The translations under genes were made by a program, and so were the position numbers. A DNA stretch of 64,000 nt from Propionibacteriaceae bacterium (lineage in GTDB: Bacteria; Actinomycetota; Actinomycetes; Propionibacteriales; Propionibacteriaceae): the NCBI GenBank assembly GCA_016717345.1, contig JADKFR010000002.1, positions 310,001 to 374,000 of the forward strand, written 5' to 3'. Below, one piece after another: positions 41,514 to 49,479 of this stretch. Below the pieces are notes generated by a model. That model was not told where the DNA came from. It did no database searches and saw nothing but the letters and a program-made list of their open reading frames with translations. Position 1 is the first letter of the stretch. Each line of letters starts with the position of its first letter.

Positions 41514-42380
41514 CTAGTCGATCGGTTCGAGCCCGGGCTTGAGGGTGCGGGTGGCCCCGACGCTGGCCACGGTCACGCACGCCATCGCGGCCAGTTCGAT
41601 CGGCCCGAGCTGTTCTCCCAGCACCACCAACGCCGCCAGCGCGGCCGCGGCCGGTTCGAGGCTCATCAGGATGCCGAAGATGCCGGCCGGGATGTCGCGC
41701 CGGGCGATCATCTCCAGGCCGTAGGGGATCACCGAACTCATGATCCCGACCACCACCGCCAGGCCGACGACCTGGGGTTGCCACAGCGTCGCACCCCCTG
41801 CCACCAGGCCCGGGACGGCGAACACCAGGGCCCCCACGAGGCTGCCGACGGTGACGCCGGTGACACCCGACCACACCCGTCCGGTCGGCCCGGAGAGCAC
41901 GATGTAGGCCGCCCAGGCGGCAGCGGCCAGCAGGGCGAACCCGACCCCGATCCAATCGACGGTGGTGGGCACCGCCCCGAGCAGCGCCACGCCGAGGCCG
42001 GCCAGGGCGATCCAGACCAGGTCGCGCGCCCGCCGAGAACCGGTGAGGGCCACCCCGAGGGGGCCGAGGAACTCGATCGTGACCGCCAGCCCGATCGGGA
42101 TCCTGGCGAAGCTCTGGTAGATCGCCCAGTTCATCGTGGCCAGGGCGACGCCGTAACCGATCACCACCCGCCAGTGCGCCCAGGGGCGTCCCGAGAACTG
42201 AGGCCGGGCCACCAGCAGGAAGATGACGGCGGCCACGGCCATCCGCAGCCAGGCGACCGCCGTCGCAGCGGTGAGCGCGAACAGCGACTTGGCGAAGGCG
42301 GCACCCACCTGCACCGACACGATCGCCGCCAGCACCAGCCACACCGGGGAGATCCACCCCGCAAACCCGCGCTCCTTCAT
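41514..42380 (-). CDS. EamA-family (RhtA-like) transporter
   Basis: A 288-residue protein with ten hydrophobic helices arranged as two EamA repeats. ISPVWLVLAAIVSVQVGAAF at the start, FLGPLGVALTGSRRARD in the first repeat and GIMSSVIPYGLEMIARRDIP and FGILMSLEPAAAALAALVVL in the second match RhtA/YdcZ-type amino-acid or metabolite exporters. The ATG at 42380 overlaps the end of tag by 4 bp, so the two form an operon although their functions are not obviously linked. Confidence 0.88.
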   Translation of the reverse strand: MKERGFAGWISPVWLVLAAIVSVQVGAAFAKSLFALTAATAVAWLRMAVAAVIFLLVARPQFSGRPWAHWRVVIGYGVALATMNWAIYQSFARIPIGLAVTIEFLGPLGVALTGSRRARDLVWIALAGLGVALLGAVPTTVDWIGVGFALLAAAAWAAYIVLSGPTGRVWSGVTGVTVGSLVGALVFAVPGLVAGGATLWQPQVVGLAVVVGIMSSVIPYGLEMIARRDIPAGIFGILMSLEPAAAALAALVVLGEQLGPIELAAMACVTVASVGATRTLKPGLEPID

Positions 42381-42940
42381 GCGGCGAGCCGCGCGTAGGC
42401 GGGACAGGTCACCACGTGGTCGTTCACCATCCCGACGGCCTGCATGAAGGCGTAGGTGATGGTCGGGCCGCAGAACCGGAAACCCCTGGCCTTGAGGGCC
42501 TTCGCGAGCGCGACCGACGTCGGCGTCTGGGCGGGGATGTCGGCCAGGGTCTGCCGTGCGTTGTGGACGGGGACCCCGTCCACGAAATCCCACAGGAAGT
42601 CGGTGAAGCCCTGGCCGGCCTCAACCTGCTGCCAGGCACGGGCGTTGCCGATCGCGGCCTCGATCTTGCCGCGATGCCGGACGATGCCCGCGTCGGCCAG
42701 GCAGCGGAGCACGTCGGCCTCGTCCCAGGCGGCGATCAGGTGGGGATCGAAGCCGGCGAAGGCGTGGCGGAAGGCCTCCCGCTTGCGCAGGATGGTGATC
42801 CAGGACAGGCCCGCCTGGAACCCGTCCAGCACCAGCTTCTCGAAGAGGGCGCGGGAATCGCGCTCGGGCGCCCCCCACTCGTCATCGTGGTAGGCGACGT
42901 ACAGCGGATCCTCGCCGCACCAACTGCAGCGCTCCCCCAT
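42377..42940 (-). CDS. tag: DNA-3-methyladenine glycosylase I
   Basis: 187 residues with the Tag signature RCSWCGEDPLYVAYHDDEWG at the N terminus, FEKLVLDGFQAGLSWITIL, ADAGIVRHRGKIEAAIGNA, GFRFCGPTITYAFMQAVGMV and the C-terminal HVVTCPAY. The zinc site is formed by the N-terminal Cys and His with the C-terminal His and Cys, all present. It removes 3-methyladenine from DNA. The ATG at 42940 has AAAGGGAG upstream, so the 58 extra codons of the open frame are excluded. It is followed by the overlapping EamA gene. Confidence 0.95.
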   Translation of the reverse strand: MGERCSWCGEDPLYVAYHDDEWGAPERDSRALFEKLVLDGFQAGLSWITILRKREAFRHAFAGFDPHLIAAWDEADVLRCLADAGIVRHRGKIEAAIGNARAWQQVEAGQGFTDFLWDFVDGVPVHNARQTLADIPAQTPTSVALAKALKARGFRFCGPTITYAFMQAVGMVNDHVVTCPAYARLAA

Positions 42941-43046
42941 CCGGCTCCCTTTCCCGTCCTCGGCGGTCCATCGTATCGGCGCCTCGGGTCGCCGATCGCC
43001 GGCACACCACCGGGCGTCCGCCCGACCGGAGGGGCAGGATGGAGCC

Positions 43047-44792
43047 ATGAGCACCGCGCCCTCCGCCCAGCCGAACCCGGCCCCGTCGGCCCAGCCGAGC
43101 CCGGCCCCGCCCACTCCGGCGTGGGTCAGGCACTACCAGCCTGGGGTCCCCGCCGAGATCGAGCTGCCCACGGAGTCCCTAGTGGCGCTCGTGGAGCGGT
43201 CCGTGGCCGAAGGCGGGGACGCGGTCGCCACTGAATTCTTCGGACGGACCACGACCTATCGCGACCTCGGAGACCAGATCGAACGGGCGGCCGAAGGCCT
43301 GCGGCGGCTCGGCGTCAAAGCCGGAGACCGCGTCGCCCTGGTGCTGCCCAACTGCCCCCAACACGTGGTCGCGTTCTACGCCGTCCTGCGGCTGGGGGCG
43401 ATCGTGGTCGAGCACAACCCGCTCTACACCGCCCGCGAACTGCGCCACCTGTTCGAGGACCACGCCGCCCGCGTGGTGATCGGCTGGGACGTCGCGCTGT
43501 CACGGCTGCGTGACCTGCCCTCCGACCTCAAGATCGAGGCGACGGTGTCGGTCAACCTGCTGAAGGCCTTTCCCGCTGCCAAACGCTGGGCGCTGCGGCT
43601 GCCCGTCCCTTCCTTGCGGGCCACCCGTCGCAAGCTCACCCAGCCGGCGCCCGGTGCGATGCCCTGGGAGCAACTGGTGTCAGCTCCCCGGCTGGACCCG
43701 AGCCACCCCCGTCCGGGGGTTCATGACCTGGCGGTCATTCAGTACACGTCGGGGACCACGGGCAGCCCCAAGGGCGCCAAGCTCAGCCACTTCAACCTGT
43801 TCGCCAACGCCCGCCAAGGCGAGGCCTGGATGCACGGTGCCGAGTACCGCAAGGAGGTGTTCTACGCGATCCTGCCGATGTTCCACGCCTTCGGGATGAC
43901 CCTGTTCCTCACCTACGGGATCCTCAAGCAGGCGCGGCTGGTGCTGTTCCCCGCCTTCGACGTGGACCTGGTGCTGGCGGCGGCGCGGCGGAACCCGCCG
44001 ACGGTGTACTGCGCCGTCCCGCCGATCTACGAGGCCACGGCGAAGGCCGCCCGGGAACGAGGGATCGACCTGCGCAGCGCGAAGTACTGCATCTCGGGGG
44101 CGATGAACCTCCCGGCGGCCACTGTCGAGGCCTGGGAGAGCGTTTCCGGTGGGCTGCTCGTGGAGGGGTACGGCATGACCGAGGCCTCCCCGGTGTGCCT
44201 GGGCAACCCGTTCCACCCGTCGCGGCGCACGGGGACGATCGGCGTCCCGTTCCCCAGCACGCTGATGCGGGTGGTGGATCCGGCGGACCCCACCCGGGAC
44301 GTCGCCCAGGGCGAGCGCGGCGAGCTGCTCATCAAGGGCCCGCAGGTCTTCGGTGGCTACTGGAACAATCCGGACGAGACACAGCGGACGCTCCTGTCCG
44401 ACGGCTGGTTGCGCACCGGGGACATCGTGACGACCGACGCTGACGGCTTCACCACCATCGTCGATCGGGTCAAGGAACTCATCATCACCGGCGGCTTCAA
44501 TGTCGCCCCTTCCGAAGTCGAAGGGGTGCTGCGCTCCCACCCGGGCATCCGGGATGCCGCGGTGGTCGGACTGCCGGCGCCGTCGGGCGGGGAGCGGGTG
44601 GTCGCCGCCCTCCTGCTCGAAGAGGGTGCCCGGGTCGAGCCCGAGGAGTTGCGCGGGTTCTGCCGTGACCGGCTCGCCGGCTACAAGGTGCCACGGGAGT
44701 TCGTCGAGCTGCCGTCGTTCCCCACGTCCATGCTGGGCAAGGTGCTGCGAAAGCAGGTGCGGGACCACCTGCTCGCTGAGACCCAGGGGTGA
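43047..44792 (+). CDS. Acyl-CoA ligase (long-chain fatty acid, FadD-like)
   Basis: A 581-residue ANL enzyme with a Pro/Ala-rich N terminus, the A3 motif IQYTSGTTGSPKGAKLSHFN (about residue 230), the A5 motif VEGYGMTEASPVCLG, the A7 motif DGWLRTGDIV, the hinge DRVKELIITGGFNVAPSEVE and the C-terminal catalytic lysine in TSMLGKVLRKQVRDH. It activates a carboxylic acid as acyl-CoA; the substrate is probably a long-chain fatty acid. It differs clearly from the FadD15-like ligase at 11.8-13.6 kb. The ATG at 43047 has CAGGAT 6 nt upstream. Confidence 0.92.
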   Translation: MSTAPSAQPNPAPSAQPSPAPPTPAWVRHYQPGVPAEIELPTESLVALVERSVAEGGDAVATEFFGRTTTYRDLGDQIERAAEGLRRLGVKAGDRVALVLPNCPQHVVAFYAVLRLGAIVVEHNPLYTARELRHLFEDHAARVVIGWDVALSRLRDLPSDLKIEATVSVNLLKAFPAAKRWALRLPVPSLRATRRKLTQPAPGAMPWEQLVSAPRLDPSHPRPGVHDLAVIQYTSGTTGSPKGAKLSHFNLFANARQGEAWMHGAEYRKEVFYAILPMFHAFGMTLFLTYGILKQARLVLFPAFDVDLVLAAARRNPPTVYCAVPPIYEATAKAARERGIDLRSAKYCISGAMNLPAATVEAWESVSGGLLVEGYGMTEASPVCLGNPFHPSRRTGTIGVPFPSTLMRVVDPADPTRDVAQGERGELLIKGPQVFGGYWNNPDETQRTLLSDGWLRTGDIVTTDADGFTTIVDRVKELIITGGFNVAPSEVEGVLRSHPGIRDAAVVGLPAPSGGERVVAALLLEEGARVEPEELRGFCRDRLAGYKVPREFVELPSFPTSMLGKVLRKQVRDHLLAETQG

Positions 44793-44849
44793 CGATGCCC
44801 AGTGGTTCCGACAGCATCGGGGCCGGCGTCACAGATCTGTTTTGAGCTA

Positions 44850-44878
44850 TTGACAGGACAAACCATTGTCTTTAGCCT
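44850..44878 (+). promoter_or_regulatory. Sigma-A promoter with internal palindrome upstream of the ADH gene
   Basis: TTGACA (44850-44855), a 17-bp spacer and TAGCCT (44873-44878) make a near-consensus promoter 57 nt before the ADH start. The spacer contains the inverted repeat GACAAACCATTGTC (44857-44870), so a repressor bound there would block RNA polymerase. Confidence 0.7.
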
Positions 44879-44934
44879 AGGAGTGGAGTCACCCAGTCGA
44901 CTTCCGCCCGTCCGATGCGAGGAAACCGCCAGCC

Positions 44935-46092
44935 ATGACGACCATCACGAACCCGATCCCCGACACCATGCGCGCCGCGGTGCTGACCGCCCCAGGCGAA
45001 CCGCTCCAGATCCAGGAGATCCGCACGCCGCGTCCGAAGTCCCGGGAAGTGCTCGTCAAGGTGACCGCCTGTGGACTGTGCCACTCCGACCTCCACGTCA
45101 TCCACGGGTCCATCGCCTTCCCGACCCCGGCCGTGCTGGGCCACGAGGTGTCCGGCGTGATCGTCGAAATGGGTGCCGACACCCAGCATTCCGGGCTCGA
45201 GGTGGGCCAGCAGGTCTGCGGGGCCTTCCTGATGCCGTGCGGCCAATGCCCCGACTGCGCCCGCGGCCGCGACGACCTGTGCGCCCCCTTCTTCACGTTC
45301 AACCGCCTCAAGGGCCAACTCTTCGACGGCACCAGCCGCCTGGCCGACCTGGACGGCAACGTCATCGCCCAGTACTCGATGGGCGGCCTCGCCGAATACT
45401 GCGTGATCCCGGTGACCGCTGTCACCCCGGCACCTGAGTCCCTCGACCCCGTGGCCTCATCGATCCTGGGGTGCGCGGCGATGACGGGCTACGGTGCCGT
45501 CCGGCACGGCGCCGACCTGCAGTACGGCGAAACCGTCGCCGTGATCGGGGCCGGTGGCGTCGGGTCGAACATCATCCAGATCGCCGCCGAGCTCGGCGCC
45601 GCCAAGGTGATCGCCATCGACATCGACGACACGAAGCTGGTCGCCGCCGCCCGGCTCGGAGCCACCGACACCGTCAACAGCCGCTCCCGAAACGCCGCCG
45701 AGGCCGTCCTGGAGATCACGCGTGGACGCGGGGTCGACGTGGCCTTCGAGGCCCTCGGCATCCCTGCGACCTTCGAGCAGGCACTCGAACTGCTCGCCGA
45801 CGGCGGACGGATGGTGCCGATCGGGCTCGCCGCCGGCGCGCAGACCGCCGCCGTGCCGATCAACCGGCTCGTCCGCCGGGGCCAGACGATCCACGGCTCG
45901 TACGGCGCCCGCACCCGCGTCGACCTGCCCAGCGTGGTCGACCTCGCCGCCCGCGGGGTGATCGACTACACGAGTGTGGTCTCGCTGCGCGTGCCACTGG
46001 AGGAGGCCGGCGCCACCTACGCGCTGCTGCAGACCGGGGGGGTCGCCGGTCGGGCAGTCGTGGACATGTCGCTGCGACCCGCCGCCGAGTAG
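44935..46092 (+). CDS. Zinc-dependent alcohol dehydrogenase (MDR family)
   Basis: 385 residues. The catalytic zinc ligands lie in TACGLCHSDLH and LGHEVSGVI, the four structural-zinc cysteines in MPCGQCPDCARGRDDLC, and the NAD motif in VAVIGAGGVGSNIIQIAAEL. The sequence resembles the actinobacterial medium-chain alcohol dehydrogenase family (type III/AdhA-like). It oxidises an alcohol to an aldehyde or the reverse; the substrate is unknown. A strong promoter with an operator-like palindrome lies upstream, so the gene is likely inducible. It converges on the MFS gene. Confidence 0.92.
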   Translation: MTTITNPIPDTMRAAVLTAPGEPLQIQEIRTPRPKSREVLVKVTACGLCHSDLHVIHGSIAFPTPAVLGHEVSGVIVEMGADTQHSGLEVGQQVCGAFLMPCGQCPDCARGRDDLCAPFFTFNRLKGQLFDGTSRLADLDGNVIAQYSMGGLAEYCVIPVTAVTPAPESLDPVASSILGCAAMTGYGAVRHGADLQYGETVAVIGAGGVGSNIIQIAAELGAAKVIAIDIDDTKLVAAARLGATDTVNSRSRNAAEAVLEITRGRGVDVAFEALGIPATFEQALELLADGGRMVPIGLAAGAQTAAVPINRLVRRGQTIHGSYGARTRVDLPSVVDLAARGVIDYTSVVSLRVPLEEAGATYALLQTGGVAGRAVVDMSLRPAAE

Positions 46093-46096
46093 GCGA

Positions 46097-47380
46097 TCAG
46101 CGGGGCCCGTCCACCACGTCGAGGATCGCGTCGTCGTCGCTACGCTGCCACGGCCATTCCCAGCCGTTGCGGCGCAGCAGGTGGAGCCCGACCACAACGA
46201 CCGTCACTGCGCAGGCGACCGCGCCGATCACCAGGGTGGCTCGGGGACCCCAGACGTCCCCGGCCCACCCCAGCAAGGGTGCCCCCAGCGGAGTGCCGCC
46301 CAGGAAGATCGCCATGTACAGGGCCATCACCCGGCCTCGCATCACCGGCTCCACGGCCAGCTGAACCGACGTGTTGGCCGCGGTCATGACAGTGAGGGCG
46401 AACAGGCCCGTGGGCACCAACAACACCGCGTACCACGTGAGGGTCGGGGTGAGGGACAAGGCGAACAGCATGGCGGTGAACCCCGCCAGCGCCCCCAGGA
46501 TCAGCCGCAACCGCGGACGTGGGCGTCGGGCCGCCAGCAGCCCGGCGGTCAGCGAGCCGACCGCCATCACCGAGCCGAGCATGCCGAACTCCTCAGGGCC
46601 GGCACCGAACGCTGCGGTCGCCATGAGCGAGTTGAACAGTTGGAAGTTCATGCCGAACGTCCCCACCATGAACACCACGAACAGCACGATCAGGATGTCC
46701 GGACGATCCCGGACGTAGCGAACGCCTGCGCGCACCCCACCCCGTTTGGCGGCCCGGGGCGCCGGGGTGAGTTCCTTGGGGTTCATCACCAGCAGGGCGA
46801 CCAGGACGGCCGCGAAGCTGAGCGCGTTGAGCAGCAACGCGGGCGCCACGCCCCACCAGGCGATGGTCAGGCCGGCCACGGCGGGCCCCACCACCCGGGC
46901 GGCATGGAACGAGGTGGTGTTGAGCCCGACCGCGTTCGGGATCAGCCGGGCGGGAACCATTTCGGGGGCGAAGGCCTGGCGGGCCGGCGTGTCGAACGCG
47001 GCGGCCACCCCCTGCAGGGTCGCCAGCAGATAAACGTGCCACAACTGGACCCACCCACCCCAGACCAGGAGCGTCAACACCAGGCCGGTCACCGCCAGTG
47101 CCAGTTGGGTGTACATCAGGACGTGCCGCTTGGCGTAGCGATCGGCCACGGTGCCTGCCCACGGCGCGAGCAGTGCCGTCGGCAGGAATTGGAGTCCGGT
47201 CACCAACCCGAGGGCGAGGGAGGAGTTGTCGGTCAGGATGGTGAGGACAAGCCAGTCCTGCGCGACGCGCGCCATCCAGGTCCCGATGTTGGAGACGAAG
47301 CCGCCGGTCCAGAAGAGCCGGTAGTTGCGGATCCGCATCGAGGAGAACAGCGCCACCTTCTCGGGGGCCGCTGCCGTCAT
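46097..47380 (-). CDS. MFS transporter (MFS_3 / EntS-like exporter)
   Basis: A 427-residue protein with twelve predicted helices, MRIRNYRLFWTGGFVSNIGT at the N terminus, the loop 2-3 motif PWAGTVADRYAKRHVL and the MFS_3-type AFDTPARQAFAPEMVP in the middle. These are features of the EntS/multidrug group of exporters. The start overlaps the stop of the upstream MarR gene by 4 bp (ATGA), so the pair is a regulator-exporter operon, and MarR probably responds to the exported compound. Confidence 0.9.
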   Translation of the reverse strand: MTAAAPEKVALFSSMRIRNYRLFWTGGFVSNIGTWMARVAQDWLVLTILTDNSSLALGLVTGLQFLPTALLAPWAGTVADRYAKRHVLMYTQLALAVTGLVLTLLVWGGWVQLWHVYLLATLQGVAAAFDTPARQAFAPEMVPARLIPNAVGLNTTSFHAARVVGPAVAGLTIAWWGVAPALLLNALSFAAVLVALLVMNPKELTPAPRAAKRGGVRAGVRYVRDRPDILIVLFVVFMVGTFGMNFQLFNSLMATAAFGAGPEEFGMLGSVMAVGSLTAGLLAARRPRPRLRLILGALAGFTAMLFALSLTPTLTWYAVLLVPTGLFALTVMTAANTSVQLAVEPVMRGRVMALYMAIFLGGTPLGAPLLGWAGDVWGPRATLVIGAVACAVTVVVVGLHLLRRNGWEWPWQRSDDDAILDVVDGPR

Positions 47381-47793
47381 GCCAACACCTCCCGGTTCAG
47401 GATCTCGATCGCCCGGAGCAGCACGGCACGATCGGCCTCGGGAAGGTTCTCGACCTTGTGGAACATCCAGTCGTCACGGGCCCGAACCACCCGTCCCAGG
47501 ACGTCGCGGCCCTCGGCGGTCAGGGCCAGGACCTTGCTCCGACCGTCGCTGGGGTGCTCGTCGCGCCGGATCAGCCCCCGCTCGGCCAGGCAGTTCGCGC
47601 TGCGCGTGAGGCTGGGAGCGCTGATCCGTTCGAGTTCGGCCAGCTCGCCAGGTGTCTTGGGCCCCTCGCTGAGGCGCCCCAGCACACTCACCAGGTGCGG
47701 CGCCAGTTCCGTCTCCGACTCGAACCGGACGCGACGGCTCACCCGCTGGCAGGCGATCCGCAGGTCACTGGCGAGGGCGGCGAGATCTGTCAC
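47377..47793 (-). CDS. MarR-family transcriptional regulator
   Basis: A 138-residue winged-helix protein with ELAPHLVSVLGRLSEGPKTP, the recognition helix LERISAPSLTRSANCLAERG and the wing IRRDEHPSDGRSKVLALTAEG, followed by a C-terminal dimerisation helix. It is the first gene of an operon with an MFS exporter. The GTG at 47793 is supported by a TAAACT hexamer 8 nt upstream, and a 13-bp palindrome (47798-47810) overlaps this hexamer, the expected layout for autorepression. Confidence 0.92.
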   Translation of the reverse strand: MTDLAALASDLRIACQRVSRRVRFESETELAPHLVSVLGRLSEGPKTPGELAELERISAPSLTRSANCLAERGLIRRDEHPSDGRSKVLALTAEGRDVLGRVVRARDDWMFHKVENLPEADRAVLLRAIEILNREVLA

Positions 47794-47797
47794 AGTT

Positions 47798-47810
47798 AGT
47801 TAGTTTAACT
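47798..47810. promoter_or_regulatory. MarR-type operator over a leaderless promoter
   Basis: AGTTAGTTTAACT is a palindrome with 5-bp arms and 3-bp centre. It contains TAAACT (minus strand, 47802-47807), 8 nt before the MarR GTG, the probable -10. Confidence 0.6.
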
Positions 47811-47859
47811 CATTAGCGTGGCTAACCAAAGGCGCGTGAGTACCCGCGGGCGCCCAACA

Positions 47860-47887
47860 CCTGGGGCCCGCCCTCACGCCCCCCAGG
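47860..47887 (-). terminator. Hairpin downstream of cca
   Basis: CCTGGGG and CCCCAGG are exact complements separated by 14 nt. It lies about 70 bp beyond the cca stop at 47956 and before the MarR promoter. Confidence 0.45.
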
Positions 47888-47955
47888 CGCCCACGAGCGC
47901 CCGGCATTACTCACCCGGTTCCGGAAGCGGTGGTGAGCAAGCCGAGGAACCGGGC

Positions 47956-49404
47956 TCAGGACTCCTGGGACTGCCGCTGCCACCAGGCCAGCAGCTCTTC
48001 GCGGGCCCGATCCTCGCCCAGGGGGCCTTCGTCGATGCGACGCTCCAGCAGGAAGGTGTAGGCCTGCCCGATCACCGGGCCGGCCGGGATGCCGAGCAGC
48101 TCCATGATCTGCCCCCCGTTCAGGTCGGGGCGCATCGCGGACAGCTCCTCGTCCTCGGCGAGCGCCTCGATGCGCCACTCGAGCTCTTCATAGGCCCGGT
48201 GCAGTCGGTTCGCCTTCGCCAGGTTGCGTGTGGTGCAGTCCGAGCGCGTCAGGATGTGCAGCCGTTCCAACTGCTCGCCGGCGTCCCGCACATAGCGACG
48301 CACGGCCGAATCCGTCCACTGGCCCTCGCCATAACCGTGAAAGCGCAGGTGCAGCTCGACCAGTTTCGCCACGGCCTTGATCTGCTCGTTCGAGAAGTGC
48401 AGCGCCTGCAGCCGCTTGCGCGTCAGCTTCGCCCCCACCATGTCGTGATGGTGAAAACTCACCTTGCCGCCCGGCTCGAAGCGTCGGGTCGCCGGCTTGC
48501 CGATGTCGTGCAGCAGCGCCGCCAGCCGGTTGACGAGGTCGGGGGCATGGCCCCGCTGGCGCTCCAGCGCGATCGCCTGGTCGAGCACGGTCAGGGTGTG
48601 CTCATAGACGTCCTTGTGCCGGTTGTGCTCGTCGCGCTCCATGCGCAGCGCCGGAAGCTCCGGCAACACGATGTCGGCCAGGCCGGTCGCGACCAGCAGG
48701 TTCAGCCCCGGACGGGGGTTGTCGCACAGCAGCAACTTGGTGAGCTCGTCGCGGATGCGTTCGGCCGAAACGATCGTGATCCGCGACGCCATGTCGGTCA
48801 TCGCGGCGACCACCTCCGGTGCCGGTGCGAAACCGAGCTGGGAGGTGAAGCGGGCGGCCCGCAGCATTCGCAACGGGTCATCGGAGAAGGACAGCTCGGG
48901 CGCGGCCGGCGTGCGGATCAACTGGTCCGCCAGGTCCTCCAGTCCCTGGAACGGGTCGAGCAGCTCGCCGGTCGCCATCGACATCGCCATGGCGTTCACC
49001 GTGAAATCCCGGCGCACCAGGTCGCCCGCCAGATGGTCGCCGAAGACCACCTCGGGCTTGCGGGAATGATCGAGGTAGTTGTCGGCGCGGAACGTCGTGA
49101 TCTCGACCAGCCAGTGACCCTGCGGATCCCGCACCTGACAGGCGATCGTGCCGAACTCCCGTCCGACGTCCCAGACCGAAGCCGTCACCTGCCGCACCAG
49201 CGCCTCGATCTCGTCGGGGCGCGCGGAGGTGGTGAAGTCGAGGTCCTCGCCCAGCTTGCCCAGGAGCGCGTCGCGGACGGACCCACCCACCAGGTAGAAC
49301 TCGTGCCCGGCTGTGGCGAAGAGGTCCGCGAGGCGCTGAACGCCACCGCTGACCCGACGGACGGTCTGCAGGGCGGCCTGCTGCGAAGAGGAGAGGACGG
49401 GCAC
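47956..49404 (-). CDS. cca: CCA tRNA nucleotidyltransferase
   Basis: 482 residues. The PolyA_pol nucleotidyltransferase head has FYLVGGSVRDALLGKLGEDL followed by DF, RRDFTVNAMAMSM and the RIRDELTKLLL neck; a C-terminal HD domain has HTLTVLDQA and ALLHDIGKPATRR with FHHHDMVGA. It adds or repairs the 3' CCA end of tRNAs; tRNA-Ala at 30.1 kb does not encode CCA. The GTG at 49404 is chosen because it precedes the conserved part and has TAAGCT 8 nt upstream. The cca-DUF6049-murJ order is the conserved actinobacterial one. Confidence 0.95.
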   Translation of the reverse strand: MPVLSSSQQAALQTVRRVSGGVQRLADLFATAGHEFYLVGGSVRDALLGKLGEDLDFTTSARPDEIEALVRQVTASVWDVGREFGTIACQVRDPQGHWLVEITTFRADNYLDHSRKPEVVFGDHLAGDLVRRDFTVNAMAMSMATGELLDPFQGLEDLADQLIRTPAAPELSFSDDPLRMLRAARFTSQLGFAPAPEVVAAMTDMASRITIVSAERIRDELTKLLLCDNPRPGLNLLVATGLADIVLPELPALRMERDEHNRHKDVYEHTLTVLDQAIALERQRGHAPDLVNRLAALLHDIGKPATRRFEPGGKVSFHHHDMVGAKLTRKRLQALHFSNEQIKAVAKLVELHLRFHGYGEGQWTDSAVRRYVRDAGEQLERLHILTRSDCTTRNLAKANRLHRAYEELEWRIEALAEDEELSAMRPDLNGGQIMELLGIPAGPVIGQAYTFLLERRIDEGPLGEDRAREELLAWWQRQSQES

Positions 49405-49412
49405 GGCCCACG

Positions 49413-49418
49413 AGCTTA
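49413..49418 (-). promoter_or_regulatory. Putative -10 of leaderless promoter for cca
   Basis: TAAGCT on the minus strand ends 8 nt before the GTG at 49404. Confidence 0.4.
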
Positions 49419-49467
49419 CCGGTTGGCCATGCGCGGGTCCTGGGGAGTGAGTCCCGCCCCTCCCCCG

Positions 49468-49473
49468 TACGAT
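49468..49473 (+). promoter_or_regulatory. Putative -10 of leaderless promoter for the DUF6049 gene
   Basis: TACGAT ends 6 nt before the GTG at 49480. Together with 49413-49418 it makes a pair of divergent leaderless promoters in a 75-bp gap. Confidence 0.45.
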
Positions 49474-49479
49474 GGGACG

